From Streptosporangiaceae bacterium (GTDB lineage: Bacteria > Actinomycetota > Actinomycetes > Streptosporangiales > Streptosporangiaceae): DNA of 64,000 nt. The notes beneath the pieces were generated by a model. That model did no database searches, had not been told where the DNA came from, and was given only the letters and a program-made list of their open reading frames with translations. The stretch is taken from contig JASHTQ010000070.1 of the NCBI GenBank assembly GCA_030040475.1, positions 1 through 64,000 of the forward strand. The letters are read 5' to 3'. A program made the translations under genes and the position numbers. The stretch's first letter is position 1. Every line of letters starts with the position of its first letter. This document shows positions 42,778 to 51,956 of this stretch, piece by piece.

Positions 42778-43989
42778 TCATGCGGCGGCCCGTTCCAGGA
42801 TGTGGATCGCGCAAGCGGAACCAAGCCCGATGACATGTGCCATGCCGACCTTCGCGTCCGCTATCTGGCGGTCGCCGGCCTCACCGCGCAGGTGTGTTGT
42901 CACCTCGAAGATGTTGGCCACGCCGGTCGCGCCGAGCGGGTGGCCCTTGGACAGCAGGCCGCCGGAGACGTTGACGGGGGTCCTGCCGGTCCGCCACGGC
43001 GCCCCGCTGTCGATGAAGTCCCCGGCGCCGCCCGGCTCGCAGAGCCTGAGGTTGTCGTAGTGCAGCAGTTCGGCGGTGGCAAAGCAGTCGTGCAGCTCGA
43101 CGAGATCGAGGTCCTCAGGCCCGACCCCCGCGCGGGCGTAGGCCTGGTCGGCGGCGTTGCGGGTGAGGGTGTTCACGTCGGGCTGCACCAGCCCGTCGGC
43201 GACGTAGGGATCGGAGGTCATCACCGAGGCGGAGATCTTGACCGCTCGCCGTCTCACCTCGCCCGGCATGGTGGCCAGCCGCTCCCCCGACACCAGGACG
43301 GCTGCGGCCCCGCCGTCTCCGGTCGGGCAGCACATCAGCACCGTATTCGGGTAGCTGATCATCTCCGCCGCCATGATCTCTTCCAGGGAGAATTCCTTCC
43401 GGTACTGGGCCAGCGGGTTAAGCGCCGAATGCGCATGGTTCTTCACGGCGATCTTGGCGAACTGCTCGAAACCCACCCCGTCGTGCCTGGCGGCGTACGT
43501 CATTCCGGCCTGGGCGAAGACGCCCGGCATCAGGCCGGTACCCAGGACGCCCTCGATGTTCATGACCGCGCCGTACTTGCCGGCTGGCACGTACCTGTCG
43601 GCCGCCACCGGGGCGGCCTGGCCGAGCAGCCCCTTCTTGCCCATCTGCTCGCAGCCCACGGCCAGCCCGATCGAGGCCTCGCCCGCGGCGATGGCCAGGT
43701 ACGCCACGCGGACCGCGGTCGCGCCGGTGGCGCACGCGTTGAGCACGTTGTACGCCGGGATGCCCGTTTGCCCGATGCGCCGCTGGATCTGCTGGGCGGG
43801 GTAGGGCCGCGCCTGGTTGACGCTGCCCGCGGCCAGCACGTCCACGTCGGCCACCGTGAGCCCGGCATCGGCAAGCGCGGCCAGCGCCGCCCGTCCGCCG
43901 AGATCGTAGGCGTCCGCGTCGGCGTAGCGCCGGAAGGGCGTCATCGCGACGCCGATCACCCATATGCTGCCGGATTCGGGTCTTGGCAT
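42778..43989 (-). CDS. Acetyl-CoA acetyltransferase-like thiolase (SCP-x type)
   Basis: A 403-residue thiolase with catalytic residues present: the nucleophilic Cys in NACATGATAV, His in ELHDCFATAE and GHPLGATG near the C-terminus. It should cleave 3-ketoacyl-CoA with CoA. This contrasts with the two Cys-less homologues in the window. A DUF35 gene lies 41 bp upstream and a fused CoA-transferase 64 bp downstream. ATG at 43989 begins PRPESGSIWVIGVAMTPF. Confidence 0.92.
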   Translation of the reverse strand: MPRPESGSIWVIGVAMTPFRRYADADAYDLGGRAALAALADAGLTVADVDVLAAGSVNQARPYPAQQIQRRIGQTGIPAYNVLNACATGATAVRVAYLAIAAGEASIGLAVGCEQMGKKGLLGQAAPVAADRYVPAGKYGAVMNIEGVLGTGLMPGVFAQAGMTYAARHDGVGFEQFAKIAVKNHAHSALNPLAQYRKEFSLEEIMAAEMISYPNTVLMCCPTGDGGAAAVLVSGERLATMPGEVRRRAVKISASVMTSDPYVADGLVQPDVNTLTRNAADQAYARAGVGPEDLDLVELHDCFATAELLHYDNLRLCEPGGAGDFIDSGAPWRTGRTPVNVSGGLLSKGHPLGATGVANIFEVTTHLRGEAGDRQIADAKVGMAHVIGLGSACAIHILERAAA

Positions 43990-44030
43990 CTCGTCTCCTG
44001 GTAAGTGGACGGAACAGCGAACGGCCGGGC

Positions 44031-44444
44031 TCAGGCCGGCTCGAAGCCGAAGCCGATGGCGCGGGTGCCTTCCGAGTCCGTGCCGAGCTCGAAGGTGACA
44101 AGCCGAACCGGCATGTGCAGGTGAACCTGCTCGGGAGAAGGCGCGCAGTTGACCACGTTCGCCCGGACCGCGGTGCCGTCATCGAGGTAGACGACGGCCG
44201 ACACGAACGGCGTGCGGACGCCGTTCGCGGCGCGGTGGACGATCGTGAACGCGCCCACCCGCCCGGTGCGCGGCAGGTCGGCACGGGTGAACGGGCCGCT
44301 GGAGCTGCACGAGGCGCAGGCCTCTCTGTGGTCGAAATAGTGCGCACCGCACGCGTCGCAGACCAGCGCCGTCAGCTTCGGCTCGCCGTCGTCCAGGCAC
44401 AGGTAATCCACCACCGGAACGGTCTTGACCTGCGCCTGAGTCAT
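44031..44444 (-). CDS. DUF35 / OB-fold protein (copy 3)
   Basis: A 137-residue protein: CDACG and CASC give a four-Cys zinc ribbon, followed by GRVGAFTIVHRAANGVRTPF and an OB-fold end. ATG at 44444 overlaps the P450 stop by ATGA, and the long upstream frame lies antisense to the P450 tail. It pairs with the thiolase at 42778. Confidence 0.88.
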   Translation of the reverse strand: MTQAQVKTVPVVDYLCLDDGEPKLTALVCDACGAHYFDHREACASCSSSGPFTRADLPRTGRVGAFTIVHRAANGVRTPFVSAVVYLDDGTAVRANVVNCAPSPEQVHLHMPVRLVTFELGTDSEGTRAIGFGFEPA

Positions 44445-45697
44445 CCGGCCGCCCTCGCAGCCCGGTCCGCCGCCGACGGCGGCGATGCGCTGAAACGGAT
44501 GTGCAGCGAGGCGACGCCGCGAGTCTGGGACATGTGCTGGACCGGCGGCCGGGCCGGATCCAGCGTGTAGTCCTGGATCCTCGAGTGCAGCTCCTCGAAG
44601 GCCACCCGCAACTCGATCCGGGCCAGGTGCGCCCCCATGCAGCGGTGCGGGCCGCCGCCGAACGAGACGTGCGCGTTCGGCATCCGCTGCGGGTCGAAGC
44701 GGTCGGGATCGGGGAACACCGCCGGGTCGAGGTTGGCCGTCTGGTGCGGGAGCAGCACCTTCTCGCCTGGCCGGATGGTGACGCCGCCGATGGTCACCTC
44801 GCGCGCCGCGACGCGTCCGGTACCCCACGCGGGGGGCTCGAGCCGCAGCAGCTCCTCGACGGTCGTCACCAGCACCTTCGGTTCGTCGATCACCCGTTGC
44901 CTGTCTTCGGGATGGGTGGCGAAGTGCATGACGCCGAACGCCAGCGCGCCCTCGACGGTGTGCAGCCCGGCGATCAGGAGCAGGAAGATGTAGTCGAGGA
45001 TCTCGTCTTCGGTGAGATGCCGCCCGTCCGGGAGCACCGCCTGCACGAGCGCCGAGGTGATGTCGTCGCCCGGCTCCTGTCGGCGCGCGCGCACGAAACC
45101 GCGGAAGTAGTCATAGGCGCTGGCGATCGAGGAGGCGCGTACGTTCTTTACCCGCGTGTCGTCGCTCAGGCCGCCGCCGCCGTGCTGGAAGCCGTCGACC
45201 CAGGCGCAGAAGTCGGTCATCTTCTCCAGCGGCCAGCCCATCAGGCCGAGGAACATCATCGCGGGGAACGGCCTGGCGAAACTCTCCATGAAGTCGCACT
45301 CGCCCAGCCCGGCGAACTGGTCGATCAGCGACCTGGCGAGCGACCTGAAGGTGCTGTCGAGCTCGCGCACCCGGCCGACGGAGAAGAAGGAGGACAGGAC
45401 GGACCGGTACGCGCTGTGCTCCGGCGGGTCGTACTCCAGCGGGACGAAGCGGCCCCGGCCCTTGGCGAGATCGGCCGGCAGTGACGCCGGCCAGCTGGAG
45501 AAGGTCTCCGGGTCCCGCATGGCCGCGGTGATTTCCTTGTAGCCCTGGATGATCCAGTGACCGCCGTTGGCGGTGGTGTAGGACACCGGCGGCAGGCCAT
45601 CGAGGCAGTGCCTGAAGTTGCCCACCAGCCCGTCATCGTAGATATCGAAGTCGTTGATCAGCTCGGGCGGAATGTGGCTCGGCGCATTCACCGTCAC
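44441..45697 (-). CDS. Cytochrome P450 (copy 2)
   Basis: A 418-residue P450 clearly related to copy 1 (PPVSYTTANGGHWI, FVPLEYDPPEHSAYR). Heme loop FGGGPHRCMGAHLARIE, ExxR EELLRLE, and I-helix AGLHTVE with His replacing the usual acid. It has a long Ala/Arg tail. First gene of the nine-gene operon ending with IclR copy 4, so it likely starts the attack on a substrate that downstream CoA enzymes then shorten. Confidence 0.92.
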   Translation of the reverse strand: MTVNAPSHIPPELINDFDIYDDGLVGNFRHCLDGLPPVSYTTANGGHWIIQGYKEITAAMRDPETFSSWPASLPADLAKGRGRFVPLEYDPPEHSAYRSVLSSFFSVGRVRELDSTFRSLARSLIDQFAGLGECDFMESFARPFPAMMFLGLMGWPLEKMTDFCAWVDGFQHGGGGLSDDTRVKNVRASSIASAYDYFRGFVRARRQEPGDDITSALVQAVLPDGRHLTEDEILDYIFLLLIAGLHTVEGALAFGVMHFATHPEDRQRVIDEPKVLVTTVEELLRLEPPAWGTGRVAAREVTIGGVTIRPGEKVLLPHQTANLDPAVFPDPDRFDPQRMPNAHVSFGGGPHRCMGAHLARIELRVAFEELHSRIQDYTLDPARPPVQHMSQTRGVASLHIRFSASPPSAADRAARAAG

Positions 45698-45741
45698 ACC
45701 CCCTTCTAGCGGGCCTTTCCGGGACCGCAGACAGGCTAGTT

Positions 45742-45805
45742 TGTATCATTCAGTGATATACAATGTGTCGTACGCTACGATATCTGGCGCCAATCTCCTT
45801 TTCAA
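45742..45805 (-). promoter_or_regulatory. Promoter and operator of the P450 copy 2 operon
   Basis: Minus strand: TTGAAA (45805-45800), 17-bp spacer, TATCGT (45782-45777), then operator 45742-45769, plus strand TGTATCA, 6 bp, GATAT, 5 bp, GTGTC. The -35 overlaps the stop of the CoA-transferase subunit B gene. Confidence 0.68.
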
Positions 45806-46443
45806 GCGGCCAGCGCGACCTTCACCGCCGCCCCGGTTGCCGCCAGCACGTCGGCCACGCTCACGCCCGGCGCCGTCTCGGTCAGCACAAAGCCGTCCGG
45901 GCCGATGTCCAGCACGGCCATGTCGGTGATGACCCTGGTGACGCAGCCGGCGCCGGTGAGCGGGAGGGTGCAGTCCGCGACCAGCTTCGGCGAGCCGTCG
46001 TTGGCGACATGCATGGTCATCGCGATGACGGTGGCCGCCCCGTGGACAAGGTCCATCGCGCCGCCGATTCCCTTGATCATGGCGCCGGGAATCGCCCAGT
46101 TCGCCAGGTCGCCGCGCGAACTGACCTGCATGGCGCCGAGCACCGCGACGTCGAGGTGGCGCCCGCGGATCATGCCGAAGGAGGTCGCGGAGTCGAAGAA
46201 GCTTGCCCCAGCCCTGACCGTGACGGTCTGCTTGCCCGCGTTGATGAGATCCGGGTCGGCCCGGCCGGGCTCCGGGTACGGGCCGACGCCGAGGATGCCG
46301 TTCTCGCTGTGCAGGATGACGTCCATGTCGGCCGGGATGTGATCGGCCACCAGCGTGGGCAGCCCGATGCCGAGGTTGACGTACTGACCGTCGCGCAGCT
46401 CGGCTGCGACCCGCGCGGCGAGTTCGTCGCGGGACAGCGTCAC
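45802..46443 (-). CDS. 3-oxoacid CoA-transferase, subunit B
   Basis: A 213-residue class I CoA-transferase subunit: [11 protein letters not shown] near the N-terminus and [12 protein letters not shown] with the catalytic Glu. Its partner subunit A is coupled by overlap. Known relatives move CoA from succinyl-CoA to 3-ketoacids such as acetoacetate or 3-oxoadipate. The precise acceptor cannot be read from sequence. Cofactor-free, cytoplasmic heteromer. Confidence 0.92.
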   Translation of the reverse strand: MTLSRDELAARVAAELRDGQYVNLGIGLPTLVADHIPADMDVILHSENGILGVGPYPEPGRADPDLINAGKQTVTVRAGASFFDSATSFGMIRGRHLDVAVLGAMQVSSRGDLANWAIPGAMIKGIGGAMDLVHGAATVIAMTMHVANDGSPKLVADCTLPLTGAGCVTRVITDMAVLDIGPDGFVLTETAPGVSVADVLAATGAAVKVALAA

Positions 46444-47201
46444 CGGCCACCCCGCCGGGAGACCGTCAGCTTCTCGATGGCCTTAACGGCGTCGGGCACG
46501 GCGACGATCCTGGTGACGAAGATGCCCGGCGTGTGCACCATCATAGGATCGATCTCGCCGGGCTCGACGAGTTCCTCGACTTCGGCGATGGTCAGCCGGG
46601 CGCTTGACGCGCAGACCGGGTTGAAGTTCGAAGCGCTGTGGCGGTAGACGAGGTTGCCGTGGCGGTCGCCGCGCCAGGCGTGCACGAGCGCGACGTCGGC
46701 CGCGATCGCGCGTTCCAGGACGAATGCCTCGCCGCCGAACTCGCGGACCTCCTTGGGGGCGCTGGCGATCGCGACCGAGCCGTCCGGGCCGTACCGCCAG
46801 GGAAGGCCGCCGTCGGCCACCAGCGTGCCGACCCCGGCCTTGGTGTAGAACGCGGGGATGCCCGCGCCGCCGGCCCGCAACCGCTCGGCCAGGCTGCCCT
46901 GCGGGGTCAGCTCGAGTTCCAGTTCGCCCGCCAGGTACTGCCTGGCCATCTCGCGGTTCTCGCCGACGAAGCTGCCGATCACCCGGCGCACCCGGCCGGA
47001 GGAGAGCATCTTGCCCAGGCCCCAGCCATCGCTGCCGCAGTTGTTGCTGACGATCTCGAAGTCTCCGACGTCCCTGGCGCACAGCGCGTCGATCAGCGCG
47101 ATCGGCACGCCGCACATGCCGAAGCCACCCACGGCGATGGTCGACCCGGAGCGGATGTCGGCTACCGCCGCCGCGGCGGTCGGCATGGTCTTATCGAGCA
47201 C
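46440..47201 (-). CDS. 3-oxoacid CoA-transferase, subunit A
   Basis: A 253-residue class I CoA-transferase subunit: [12 protein letters not shown] is the Gly-rich CoA-binding motif, with [20 protein letters not shown] and [11 protein letters not shown] following. It overlaps subunit B by four bases and lies 9 bp after the metallo-hydrolase. Together they could return CoA or activate a ketoacid released by the thiolase pathway. Confidence 0.92.
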   Translation of the reverse strand: MLDKTMPTAAAAVADIRSGSTIAVGGFGMCGVPIALIDALCARDVGDFEIVSNNCGSDGWGLGKMLSSGRVRRVIGSFVGENREMARQYLAGELELELTPQGSLAERLRAGGAGIPAFYTKAGVGTLVADGGLPWRYGPDGSVAIASAPKEVREFGGEAFVLERAIAADVALVHAWRGDRHGNLVYRHSASNFNPVCASSARLTIAEVEELVEPGEIDPMMVHTPGIFVTRIVAVPDAVKAIEKLTVSRRGGR

Positions 47202-47210
47202 GGGCGCTCC

Positions 47211-48329
47211 TCACCCCGGCGCGCCCGGGCCGGCCCCCGGACCTGCGGGCACCGCGAAGTAACGCGGGGCCGGCTCGTCCGTGGCGATAATCAGCCCGAT
47301 CGCGAGCAGCCTGGATATATGGGCCATCGTTTCGTCGACCGCGGAGACGCGCATGAACCCGTCGTACTGGTCCCAGCTGCGGGACCAGGTCAGCTCGCCG
47401 GCCAGCTGCCACGCGACCAGGCCCGGAGATCTCCCGATGACCTCGAGCAATTCGGCAAGCCGGTGCTCGTGGTGCGCGATGAGCTCGGCCACCCGGCCCG
47501 CCAGCCCGGCGAAGCGCCACTCGTGGGCGGGCAGCACCTCCTGCGCCGGCAGCCCGGCGATCTTGTCCAGCGAGCAGAGGTAGTCGCCGAGCGCGTCGGT
47601 CTCCGGCTCGATCTCGCTCGGCACGTGCGGGCTGATCCGGGGCAGCACGTGGTCTCCGGAGAAGAGCAGGCCCCGCGACTCCGCGAAGAAGGCCAGATGG
47701 CCGGGCGTGTGCCCGGGCGTGTGGATGGCCCGCAACGCCCAGCCTGGCACGCGGACGATCTCGCCGTCCTGCACCAGCCGGTCGGGTTCTGGGTAGTCAA
47801 GGATGTCGAAGGCGGCGAGGGCGTCCATCAGCCGACCCGCCTCGTCGGCCGGCGCTCCCATCGCCATCAGCCATCTCCACTGCGCCCGCGCCGCTCGCTC
47901 GGGACGGCGCAGATCGTGCCGCGCCGACCTGGGCACGTCGGCCGGGTGCAGCGCGACCCAGGCACCCGAGGCCGCGCGCACGCGGCCGGCCAGCCCGAGA
48001 TGGTCGTAGTGCTGGTGGGTGACCAGGCAGCCGTGCACGTCGGCGACGGCGGCACCGATCGACGCCAGGCCGTCGCGGAGGCAGGTCCATGACTCGTCGC
48101 TGTCCCAGCCGGCGTCTACCAGGGTGAGCCCGCCGTCGCCCGCCAGCACGTAGACCGAGACATACCGCAGCGGGCTGTCCGGTATGGGCACGGGGATCGA
48201 CCACAGGTCGGCCGCCAGCCGCTCAACCGGCGGGGTGACCCTCGCCAGCCATGCGCGGTGCTGACGGACGCCGGTGATCCTTACGCCTGCAGCTATGTCC
48301 ATGCGCCCCATCGTTGACGTGTACGCCAT
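47211..48329 (-). CDS. Metallo-beta-lactamase-fold hydrolase (copy 2)
   Basis: A 372-residue enzyme: THQHYDHLG metal motif near residue 108, HTPGHTPGHLAFF, FSGDHVLP and a late PAHEWRF, with an extra C-terminal helical region. The group contains lactonases and thioesterases. Several starts are possible: ATG at 48329, 48311 or 48302. I give the longest that does not overlap the divergent operator. The reading frame continues upstream only over the opposite gene. Confidence 0.82.
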   Translation of the reverse strand: MAYTSTMGRMDIAAGVRITGVRQHRAWLARVTPPVERLAADLWSIPVPIPDSPLRYVSVYVLAGDGGLTLVDAGWDSDESWTCLRDGLASIGAAVADVHGCLVTHQHYDHLGLAGRVRAASGAWVALHPADVPRSARHDLRRPERAARAQWRWLMAMGAPADEAGRLMDALAAFDILDYPEPDRLVQDGEIVRVPGWALRAIHTPGHTPGHLAFFAESRGLLFSGDHVLPRISPHVPSEIEPETDALGDYLCSLDKIAGLPAQEVLPAHEWRFAGLAGRVAELIAHHEHRLAELLEVIGRSPGLVAWQLAGELTWSRSWDQYDGFMRVSAVDETMAHISRLLAIGLIIATDEPAPRYFAVPAGPGAGPGAPG

Positions 48330-48379
48330 CCGCGTTCTAGTATCTCTAGCTGATACGCAGCGTATCGTAGATATATACG
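48314..48379 (+). promoter_or_regulatory. Divergent promoter region with four-half-site operator
   Basis: For the + gene: TTGACG (48314-48319), 18-bp spacer, TAGTAT (48338-48343). The operator core GATAC-GCAGC-GTATC (48352-48366) is a perfect 15-bp palindrome. It has a third half-site on each side at the usual 6-bp distance, AGTATCT at 48339 and ATATACG at 48373. This symmetry fits control of both divergent operons; the minus-strand promoter elements are less clear. Confidence 0.7.
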
Positions 48380-48407
48380 AACGTAAAGCGCCCGAGACAT
48401 CGGAGCA

Positions 48408-50747
48408 GTGACGGCAGCTATGGGATCCAATGGCAGGACCGCCGACCCGACGCAGCCGATGCTCAGCGGCATCACGGTCATCGACCTGTGCGGCGCACAC
48501 GCCGGGTCGGTCACGACGCTGCTGCTTGCCGAGCTGGGCGCCGACGTAATCAAGGTCGAGCCGCCCGGCGGGCACCGGCTGCGGCGCGCGCACCCGGCGG
48601 CGTTCGCCACCTGGAACCGCAGCAAGCGGTCGATCGTGCTCGACCTAGGCGATGACCGCGACCTGGCGACGCTGCACGCCCTGCTCACCGGGGCCGACGT
48701 GCTCGTGCACGAGCTGCCGCCGAGCAAGGCGGCCGCGGCCGGCCTGGCCGCGGGCGAGCTCGCGGCCGCCTTCCCCCGGCTGATCGTGTCGGCGATTACC
48801 GGCTACGCGGCCTACCATCCCGATGCCGAGCGCGGCGGGGACGACCTGCTCGTGCAGGCCAGGATGGGCCTGACCGACCTGCAGCCGGGCTGGCGCGAGG
48901 GCCCGCTGATGCTGCGCCTGCCGGCCGCCACCTGGGCGGCGACCTGCCTGGCGGCGACGGCGGTCGCCGCGCGGCTGTACGAGCGCGAGATCACCGGCCG
49001 CGGCGGCCGTGCCGACACCTCGCTGCAGCAGGGCGCCGCCTACACCGCCAACCTCTACTGGAACCGCGCCGAGCGGCCCTCGCCCAGCCTGCTCACCGGG
49101 CCGACAAGGAACGTCCAGTTCGGCACGTACCGGTGCAGCGACGACAACTGGATCGCGATCCTCAACCCGGGCGAGCGGGTGAACCTCGCGGCGCTGCGCG
49201 AGATCAGCGAGCTCCTGGCGGAGCTCGGCCTGACCGGCGCGCGGTTCGGCCCGCGCGTGCTGGCCGCGGCGGTGCGCCGCCGGCCTGCGGCCGCCTGGCT
49301 GCAGACGCTGCGCGCCGCCGATGTGGCGGTGGAGCAGCTGGGCACGTTCGGCGGGCTGCTGCTGCATCCGGAGGTGGTCGCGAACGGCTACCGCGTCGAG
49401 GTCGACGACCCGGTGTGGGGCCACGCGCTGCAAGCGGCCGTGCCCGTGCGGACGGCACCGCCAGCCGCGCCGCGAAGCGCCGCGCCGCGACTAGGCGCTG
49501 ACCAGGACCTGATCACCACCGTTCGTTCGGTATCAAAGAAAACAGCGGTGGCTGCGCCGACGGCCACTGCGGCGCAGGCCGGCACCGGCGCGGACGGGGG
49601 GGCAAAGCCGCTGGCCGGGATCCGGGTGCTCGACTTCGGCTCGTTCCTTGCCGGGCCGATGGCGGGCATGCTGCTCGCCGACCTCGGCGCCGATGTGATC
49701 AAGGTGGAGCCGCTGCGCGGCGAGCGAATGCGCAACTGGCGCGACGACTTCGTGGTGGCCGCCAACCGCGGCAAGCGCGGCCTGGCCGTGGACATGAAGA
49801 AGCCGGCCGGCCGCCTGGTCATCGACAGGCTCATCGCCACCGCCGACGTCGTGCACCACAACATGCGGCCGTCGTCCGCGCGTGAGCTCGGCCTGGACGA
49901 GGCGTCCGTGCGGGCGATCCGGCCCGATCTGGTGTTCAGCCACGCCAGCGCCTACGGCCCGGACGGCGAGCGAGCGGACTGGCCGGGATACGACTCGGTG
50001 TTCCAGGGCATGTCCGGCTGGACGCGAGAGCTGGCCGGTACGGGCAACGAGCCGGTGGCCTCCGCCGTCGGCACGCTTGACGAGCAGACCGCCGCGCTGT
50101 CCGCGTTCGCCACCGTCCTCGCGCTCTATCATCGCCGCCGGACGGGGATCGCGACCGCCACCGAGGTGTCGCTGCTCGCGACCGCGACCTTCAGCACGAG
50201 CGAGACGCTCCTGCTCCCGCCGGGGAACACCCCGGCGCCTTACCCGAGGCTCACCGCGGACCAGACCGGGCTCGGCCCGTTCCACCGTCTTTACCGGTGC
50301 CAGGACGGGTGGATCGCGCTGGTGGCCGACGACGAGGCGGAGCAGCGAGCGGCGCTGGCCGCGCTGGCGGCCGACGGGCCGGCCGACCTGGAGGACCGGG
50401 CGGCCGCGCGGCCGACCGCCGAGATCCTCGCCTGCCTGGACGAGCACGCAGTCCCCTGCGAACGGGTCCGCGAGTTCTACTGGTTCGACTTCTTCGACGA
50501 TGCCGAGCACCGCGCCGCCGGGATCACCGTCGCCTACCCGCAGGCAGAGTTCGGCCGGCTGGAGCAGGCGGGCGGTTACTTCTCCCTGGACGGGACCTCG
50601 GCCATCCGCCCGCACCGCGCACCGCCTTCTGTGGGTGAGCACACGGCGGAGATCCTCGCGGAGCTTGGCTACTCCCCCGGCGACATCAGGTCGCTTGCCG
50701 ACGACGGCGCGGTCGCCACGTTCGCGCCGGCCCAGGCCGCCTCGTGA
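48408..50747 (+). CDS. CaiB/BaiF CoA-transferase, two fused domains (779 aa)
   Basis: Two class III domains: residues 1-360 (GITVIDLCGAHAG, NRSKRSIVLDL) and about 395-765 (GIRVLDFGSFLAGP, NRGKRGLAVDM). Near the catalytic-Asp position the first half reads GGDDLLVQARMG and the second PGYDSVFQGMSG, so an Asp is present in each. GTG at 48408 follows GGAG. It is GTGA-coupled to the next CoA-transferase-like gene and followed by a Rieske oxygenase. Confidence 0.88.
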   Translation: MTAAMGSNGRTADPTQPMLSGITVIDLCGAHAGSVTTLLLAELGADVIKVEPPGGHRLRRAHPAAFATWNRSKRSIVLDLGDDRDLATLHALLTGADVLVHELPPSKAAAAGLAAGELAAAFPRLIVSAITGYAAYHPDAERGGDDLLVQARMGLTDLQPGWREGPLMLRLPAATWAATCLAATAVAARLYEREITGRGGRADTSLQQGAAYTANLYWNRAERPSPSLLTGPTRNVQFGTYRCSDDNWIAILNPGERVNLAALREISELLAELGLTGARFGPRVLAAAVRRRPAAAWLQTLRAADVAVEQLGTFGGLLLHPEVVANGYRVEVDDPVWGHALQAAVPVRTAPPAAPRSAAPRLGADQDLITTVRSVSKKTAVAAPTATAAQAGTGADGGAKPLAGIRVLDFGSFLAGPMAGMLLADLGADVIKVEPLRGERMRNWRDDFVVAANRGKRGLAVDMKKPAGRLVIDRLIATADVVHHNMRPSSARELGLDEASVRAIRPDLVFSHASAYGPDGERADWPGYDSVFQGMSGWTRELAGTGNEPVASAVGTLDEQTAALSAFATVLALYHRRRTGIATATEVSLLATATFSTSETLLLPPGNTPAPYPRLTADQTGLGPFHRLYRCQDGWIALVADDEAEQRAALAALAADGPADLEDRAAARPTAEILACLDEHAVPCERVREFYWFDFFDDAEHRAAGITVAYPQAEFGRLEQAGGYFSLDGTSAIRPHRAPPSVGEHTAEILAELGYSPGDIRSLADDGAVATFAPAQAAS

Positions 50748-51949
50748 CCGGGTACCGGTTCCTCGACGGCGTCCGGGTGCTCGAGTTCGCTCAGTTCGCG
50801 TCCAGCAGCCTGGGCGGCCTGCTGGCGGACTTCGGTGCCGACGTGGTCAAGGTGGAGGCGCCCGGCCGCGGTGATCCGGTACGCCGGCTTGGCGAGTGGG
50901 CGGTCGGCGGCCCGGACGGGCCGAGCTTCAACCACCTGCGGTGGAACCGCGGCAAGCGCGGCATCGCGCTCGACCTGCGCTCGCCGCCGGACAGGGAGGT
51001 CTGGCTCGACCTGGCGGCCAGGGCCGACGTCGTGATCGAGGGCATGCGGGCCGGCGTGCTCGACCGGCTCGGCCTGGGCTACGACGTGCTGCGGCAGCGC
51101 GCGCCGCGGCTGGTGTTCTGCAGCCTGACCGGGCTCGGCGCGAGCGGGCCCTATCACGCCCTCGGCTCGCACGGCCACCTGTACGACGCGTACTGCGCCC
51201 TGCTCGAGCCCGAGTTCGACGGCGACGGCGCCGTGCACCGCCCGCGGCGGCGCGCGGTCGAGGTGGGCATCCACGCCGCGGGGCTCTACGCGGCGGTCGG
51301 AGTGCTCAGCGCGCTGCGCAACGCCGAGGTGACCGGCCAGGGCGCCAGGCTGGAGGTCGCCAGCTGCGACGCGGCGTCGGCGTGGCTGCCGGGAAGCGTC
51401 GAGGTGGAGCTGAACCGGTCGCGGATCAGCGTCCGCGCGGACCAGACGATGGGCGGGAACGTCGGCGGCTGGCCGCGGGTGGAGTTCTACCGCTGCGCCG
51501 ACGGCAAGCTCATCTCGCTGCAGGCCATGGAGGCCAAGTTCTGGGCCAACTTCTGCGCCGAGTGCGGCCGCGGCGACCTGGTCGGCGAACCCTCGTCAGA
51601 GGATCCCGCGGTCAAGTCGGCGCTGTGGGCCGAGCTGTCGGCGATCTTCGCCTCGCGCACCAGGCCGGAGTGGATCGAGGCGTTCGTGTCCGCCGACATC
51701 GCCGGGGGGCCGGTGAACACGCTCACCGAACTGGCCGCCGATCCGCATTTCCTCGCCCGGTCCAACACCTACGACAGCACCGTCGACGGCACGCCGGGGG
51801 TCAGGCTCATCGCCAGCCCGGTCCGCGTCGACGGCGCCGCGTTCGCTCCCGAGCCGCCCCCGGCGCTCGGCGCGGACCAGGCGGCGGTGCTGCGCGACTG
51901 GCTCGGAGCGGACGCCGTTCCGCAGGGCCTGCCTGACCCGACACCCTAA
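50744..51949 (+). CDS. CaiB/BaiF CoA-transferase-like protein
   Basis: A 401-residue class III protein: GVRVLEFAQFASSSLGG, GADVVKVEAPGRGDPVR and NRGKRGIALDL at the N-terminus. The catalytic-Asp region reads GSHGHLYDAYCALL, offset from the usual Y-D-x-x-x-Q, so catalysis is uncertain. GTG overlaps the upstream fused gene (GTGA). The Rieske oxygenase follows after 7 bp with an excellent ribosome-binding site. Confidence 0.88.
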   Translation: MTGYRFLDGVRVLEFAQFASSSLGGLLADFGADVVKVEAPGRGDPVRRLGEWAVGGPDGPSFNHLRWNRGKRGIALDLRSPPDREVWLDLAARADVVIEGMRAGVLDRLGLGYDVLRQRAPRLVFCSLTGLGASGPYHALGSHGHLYDAYCALLEPEFDGDGAVHRPRRRAVEVGIHAAGLYAAVGVLSALRNAEVTGQGARLEVASCDAASAWLPGSVEVELNRSRISVRADQTMGGNVGGWPRVEFYRCADGKLISLQAMEAKFWANFCAECGRGDLVGEPSSEDPAVKSALWAELSAIFASRTRPEWIEAFVSADIAGGPVNTLTELAADPHFLARSNTYDSTVDGTPGVRLIASPVRVDGAAFAPEPPPALGADQAAVLRDWLGADAVPQGLPDPTP

Positions 51950-51956
51950 GGAGGCC

